The translations under genes and the position numbers were made by a program. Positions 6,331-8,475 of a stretch of DNA of 8,475 nucleotides are shown here, piece by piece; position 1 is the first letter of the stretch; the number at the start of each line of letters is the position of its first letter. Source of the DNA: CAKVOD01 sp964489405 (lineage in GTDB: Bacteria > Bacillota > Clostridia > Christensenellales > UBA1242); the NCBI GenBank assembly GCA_964489405.1, contig CAZAYL010000037.1:1-8475 (forward strand), written 5' to 3'. The notes beneath the pieces are model-generated. The model was not told the origin of the DNA. It made no database searches and was given only the letters and a program-made list of their open reading frames with translations.

Positions 6331-6358
6331 ACTATATGGTTTGGTTGCAAATTTACAA
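6331..6358 (-). promoter_or_regulatory. possible internal promoter for ruvAB-tgt
   Basis: On the minus strand, TTGTAA (6358-6353, 4/6) is followed after 16 bases by TATAGT (6336-6331, 5/6), about 66 bp before the ruvA start. A near-palindrome TTGTAAATTTGCAA (6358-6345, one mismatched pair) overlaps the -35. No Gram-positive LexA box of the GAAC-N4-GTTC type is visible here. The position makes sense given the gap, but the boxes are moderate. Confidence 0.3.
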
Positions 6359-6389
6359 CAATATACTAACATCAATTGCATTTACCTTT

Positions 6390-6415
6390 GTGCTGGAGCA
6401 CTTTACACTAGTGTA
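6390..6415. repeat. two adjacent dyads at the ruvC stop codon
   Basis: GTGCTGGAGCAC (6390-6401) has 5-bp complementary arms around two bases. TACACTAGTGTA (6404-6415) is a perfect 12-bp palindrome overlapping the ruvC stop (6408-6410). No T-run follows on the minus strand, so this is not a standard terminator. It may be a weak RNA hairpin or a protein site, or chance. Confidence 0.4.
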
Positions 6416-6902
6416 TGAGGTTGTCGACTAAGTTTTGGTTGGTTTGTCCGTGGCAAATTGCGACGGCGAGTGCGTCGGCGGCATCGTCGGGGCGTGGTAT
6501 GTCGGTAAGGCGCAAGATACTCTTTGTCATATATTGCATTTGGTGCTTATCTGCACTCCCTGTCCCAGTTAGGGCAAGTTTGATTTGCATTGGCGTATAT
6601 TCATAGATGTTTTTGGTTTTTTGATAACATGCAAGTAATGTAACCCCGCGCGCGTGGCTGACGGGTATACCTGTTGTTATATTTTTCATAAAAAACAACT
6701 CTTCAATCGCGATTGCGTCTGGCTTATATTTGTCAATCAAAGCATTGACTGAATTATAAATTGAAAGTAGGCGCTCGGGGAAAATATCGTCTTTGGGTGT
6801 AGATATGATGCCGTAATCAATTGCTTCAAAGTTGTAATTTTGCTTCTCGATAAGTCCAAAACCGACAGTGGCAAGCCCTGGGTCAATTCCTAAAATAAGC
6901 AT
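6408..6902 (-). CDS. ruvC: Holliday junction resolvase RuvC
   Basis: A 164-residue RNase H-fold endonuclease. As a dimer it cuts Holliday junctions symmetrically, together with RuvAB. The four catalytic acids are present: D7 in LGIDPG, E67/E68 in IAIEELFF, and D140 and D143 in PDDAADALAVAICH. VSHARGVTLLACY and the YTPMQIKLALTGTGSADKHQM segment are standard. The length is normal for Firmicutes. The ATG has AAGGA six bases upstream, and yebC ends 15 bp before it, consistent with one transcript. Two short dyads overlap and follow the stop. Confidence 0.99.
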   Translation of the reverse strand: MLILGIDPGLATVGFGLIEKQNYNFEAIDYGIISTPKDDIFPERLLSIYNSVNALIDKYKPDAIAIEELFFMKNITTGIPVSHARGVTLLACYQKTKNIYEYTPMQIKLALTGTGSADKHQMQYMTKSILRLTDIPRPDDAADALAVAICHGQTNQNLVDNLIH

Positions 6903-6917
6903 ACAATTCCTTTTATA

Positions 6918-7643
6918 TTAGAATTTAACATTGTGATAATATTCTTGAATGTCATCGTTGTCGTCGAGTTTTTCAAGTAATTTCTCAAAACTTTCAATTT
7001 TATCGTCATCAAGTTCCAAAAGACTTTGCGCGACCATTTCGGCTTGAGAAGACTCAATTTTGTAGCCCTGCTCCTCGAGTTGTTTTGCGACATCGAGTAC
7101 TTTACTTGGGTCTGTGTATACAATAAATTCATCGTCGTCAATTTTGAAATCCTGCACGCCGTCAAGAATAATGCAAGCGTCTTCCAATGCTGAAGCTGGT
7201 TCGCCGTCAAGGGCAATATTAATAACGCCGAGTCTATCAAACATAAATGACACGCAATTTGTTGTCCCCATACTACCACCACTTTTTTCAAAAATGTGGC
7301 GGACATCCCCTGCTGTGCGGTTTTTGTTATCCGTCAAAGTATTGACGATAAATGCTGTCCCGCAAGGGCCATAACATTCGTACGTAACTTCTTCATAATT
7401 ATTTTTGTCGCCAAGCCCTGAAGCGTTTTTGATACTGCGCGCGATGTTGTCATTTGGCATATTGTATTGCTTTGCTTTGGCGATTGCTGACGCAAGGCGT
7501 GGGTTTAAGTTTGGGTCAGCACTGCCCCCGACTTTGACTGCGACTGAGATTTCTCTCCCGATTTTTGTGAAATATTTTGCTTTTTGGGCGTCAGATTTTT
7601 CTTTTCTGTGTTTTTTGTTCGCCCACTCACTATGACCTGACAT
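6918..7643 (-). CDS. yebC: YebC/PmpR family protein
   Basis: A 241-residue protein of normal length. The family signature is the N-terminal MSGHSEWANKKHRKE (commonly MSGHSKWANIKHRK), then NPRLASAIAKAKQYNMPNDNI (47-67), YEECYGPCG-like VTYECYGPCGTAFIV and TDNKNRTAGDVRHIFEKSGG. The acidic C-terminus is LLELDDDKIESFEKLLEKLDD. The family is annotated as a DNA-binding regulator, but later work also links members to relieving ribosome stalling on proline-rich stretches; this sequence does not decide between them. Cysteines at ECYGPCG are typical. yebC-ruvC is a widely conserved pair. The ATG lies two bases after the stop of the upstream methyltransferase gene, whose last codons contain the AAAGGAG site. 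Confidence 0.97.
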   Translation of the reverse strand: MSGHSEWANKKHRKEKSDAQKAKYFTKIGREISVAVKVGGSADPNLNPRLASAIAKAKQYNMPNDNIARSIKNASGLGDKNNYEEVTYECYGPCGTAFIVNTLTDNKNRTAGDVRHIFEKSGGSMGTTNCVSFMFDRLGVINIALDGEPASALEDACIILDGVQDFKIDDDEFIVYTDPSKVLDVAKQLEEQGYKIESSQAEMVAQSLLELDDDKIESFEKLLEKLDDNDDIQEYYHNVKF

Positions 7644-7645
7644 AG

Positions 7646-8407
7646 TTATCTGTTATCTCCTTTCAAATTGTACTTAAATATATACATCAAAATACCTGCA
7701 GAAACTGCAACATTTAATGATTCAATATTTTTATCCATTGGTAATGTGATGACTTCATCTGCCACAGCTTTGACTTGCGATGAAATGCCGTTACCTTCAT
7801 TCCCAACAACTAATCCTATTATATCACAACTGCGCTTTATTTGCAAAGCGTTTTTGCCATTTAAGTCAGCTACGAAAAGGGGGTAACCATATTCATTTTT
7901 CAACTTTACGAACTCATCACGCTTGCATTTTGTTAATTCTAGTTTGAAAACTGCGGTCATTGATGAATTTATCACTTTTTCCGAAAAAACATCGACACAA
8001 TCTATCAAGATGACACGCGCAAACTGCGTGGCAAGTGCAGTGCGCAAAATCGTGCCAAGATTGCCCGCGTCTTGGATGCCGTCAAGGACGATAAAATTCG
8101 TTGTGGGGCGTGTGTTCACAAGCGCGGGTTGCTCAACGACTGCAAGAACACCTTGCGGAGTTTTTTGCGATGACAATTCTTTTAGCAATTCGGCGGAAAC
8201 TTGATATTTTTCGCATTGAAATTCATTGACAAATTCTGCGTTTTCGGGGGTATACAAGATAAAATCAAATTGCACGTTGAAATTTTTGCAGTCGAGTAGA
8301 CTTTTGCATCCTTCAATTATTAATTTTTTATAATCGTTTCGTCCTTTTTTTGTGTGTAGTTTTTCGACGAGTTTTATTTTTTCGTTTTGCTTTGATGTGA
8401 TAATCAT
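7646..8407 (-). CDS. SpoU/TrmH (SPOUT) family RNA 2'-O-methyltransferase
   Basis: A 253-residue enzyme predicted to methylate a ribose 2'-OH in rRNA or tRNA using S-adenosylmethionine. Residues 1-95 are a substrate-binding domain (IIEGCKSLLDC, SSQKTPQGVLAVVEQP) and 104-248 the knotted SPOUT domain. Motif 1 is VLDGIQDAGNLGTILR (107-122, with N116 and R122), motif 2 is VVGNEGNGIS (200-209), and motif 3 is LPMDKNIESLNVAVSAGILMY (222-242), which forms the AdoMet knot. NSSMTAVFK (147-155) replaces the more usual xSMGAxFR. The target nucleotide cannot be told from sequence. The architecture fits the RlmB/TsnR-like branch rather than TrmL. The ATG has AGGAG five bases upstream. It is the first gene of the minus cluster. 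Confidence 0.95.
   Translation of the reverse strand: MIITSKQNEKIKLVEKLHTKKGRNDYKKLIIEGCKSLLDCKNFNVQFDFILYTPENAEFVNEFQCEKYQVSAELLKELSSQKTPQGVLAVVEQPALVNTRPTTNFIVLDGIQDAGNLGTILRTALATQFARVILIDCVDVFSEKVINSSMTAVFKLELTKCKRDEFVKLKNEYGYPLFVADLNGKNALQIKRSCDIIGLVVGNEGNGISSQVKAVADEVITLPMDKNIESLNVAVSAGILMYIFKYNLKGDNR
7657..7663 (-). promoter_or_regulatory. yebC Shine-Dalgarno inside the upstream gene
   Basis: AAAGGAG (7663-7657) lies in the last codons of the methyltransferase gene, 13 bases before the yebC ATG. The spacing is long for direct initiation. The upstream stop (7648-7646) is two bases from that ATG, so ribosomes finishing the first gene are well placed to restart: termination-reinitiation coupling. 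Confidence 0.65.
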
Positions 8408-8428
8408 TTTTGCTCCTACTTTTTCATA

Positions 8429-8437
8429 ATTCTAGCA
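8429..8437 (-). promoter_or_regulatory. possible extended -10 promoter of the minus-strand cluster
   Basis: On the minus strand, TGC-TAGAAT (8437-8429) is an extended -10 with TAGAAT 5/6 to consensus, about 22 bases before the methyltransferase start at 8407. No good -35 stands 16-18 bases upstream; a TTTACA lies closer than normal. An alternative pairs that TTTACA with TATGAA at 17 bases. The cluster could also be read from beyond the right edge. Confidence 0.35.
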
Positions 8438-8475
8438 TTTTTTGGTGTAAATTTTATAATAAAAGCTTTATTGAG

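Noticed and set aside
6265..6407. LexA (SOS) box before ruvA
   Set aside because: No GAAC-N4-GTTC motif is present on either strand in the gap.
1..8475. Mobile element, CRISPR array, tRNA/rRNA, toxin-antitoxin or novel defence system
   Set aside because: I saw no transposase, integrase, spaced direct repeats, cloverleaf-like sequence or small gene pairs; nearly all bases belong to recognised housekeeping genes.

Overview
The window looks like chromosomal DNA of a low-GC Gram-positive bacterium (Bacillota), most likely an uncultured-type member of the Clostridia. The grounds are AT-rich intergenic DNA with near-consensus sigma-A promoters, strong Shine-Dalgarno sites (AGGAGG before groEL; GGAGATGAT, one base off GGAGGTGAT, before groES), and a yebC-ruvC-ruvA-ruvB-tgt order typical of Firmicutes. 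The C-terminal half of Tgt also reads like the Bacillus/Clostridium type. I cannot name a genus.

Layout. Bases 1-78 (+) are probably the last codons of an unidentified gene entering from the left. Facing it, 168-998 (-) encodes a single-pass membrane protein with an SPOR-like region and a helical C-terminal part. Its promoter region (999-1212) is shared divergently with groES. groES (1213-1500, +) and groEL (1667-3286, +) form the chaperonin pair, with a strong extended -10 promoter and an AT-rich 166-bp spacer between them. A long bidirectional terminator hairpin (3301-3345) separates groEL from the convergent minus-strand cluster. That cluster is read right to left: a SpoU/TrmH-type RNA 2'-O-methyltransferase (8407-7646), yebC (7643-6918), ruvC (6902-6408), ruvA (6264-5662), ruvB (5622-4549) and tgt (4521-3385). 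No gap between recognised genes exceeds 300 bases.

How the genes work together. GroES and GroEL are the protein-folding chamber. RuvA, RuvB and RuvC are the complete Holliday-junction branch-migration and resolution machine. The methyltransferase, YebC and Tgt all act on RNA or translation. The methyltransferase and yebC are almost certainly translationally coupled (2-nt gap, yebC Shine-Dalgarno inside the upstream gene). The 142-bp ruvC-ruvA gap carries two short dyads and a possible second promoter.

Most of the window is housekeeping, and I see no mobile element, CRISPR array, tRNA or obvious new defence or biosynthetic system. The points most worth a second look are four. The Tgt substrate pocket departs from the usual bacterial motifs (FDSS instead of FDEC; GGYGVGESKQQKW instead of a GGLxVGEPK-like stretch), and queA is absent from its usual place between ruvB and tgt. 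The GroES mobile loop is unusual (FGFVLR instead of GGIVLP). There is no CIRCE box, but a different dyad sits at the groES start site. The SPOR-like membrane protein remains unassigned.
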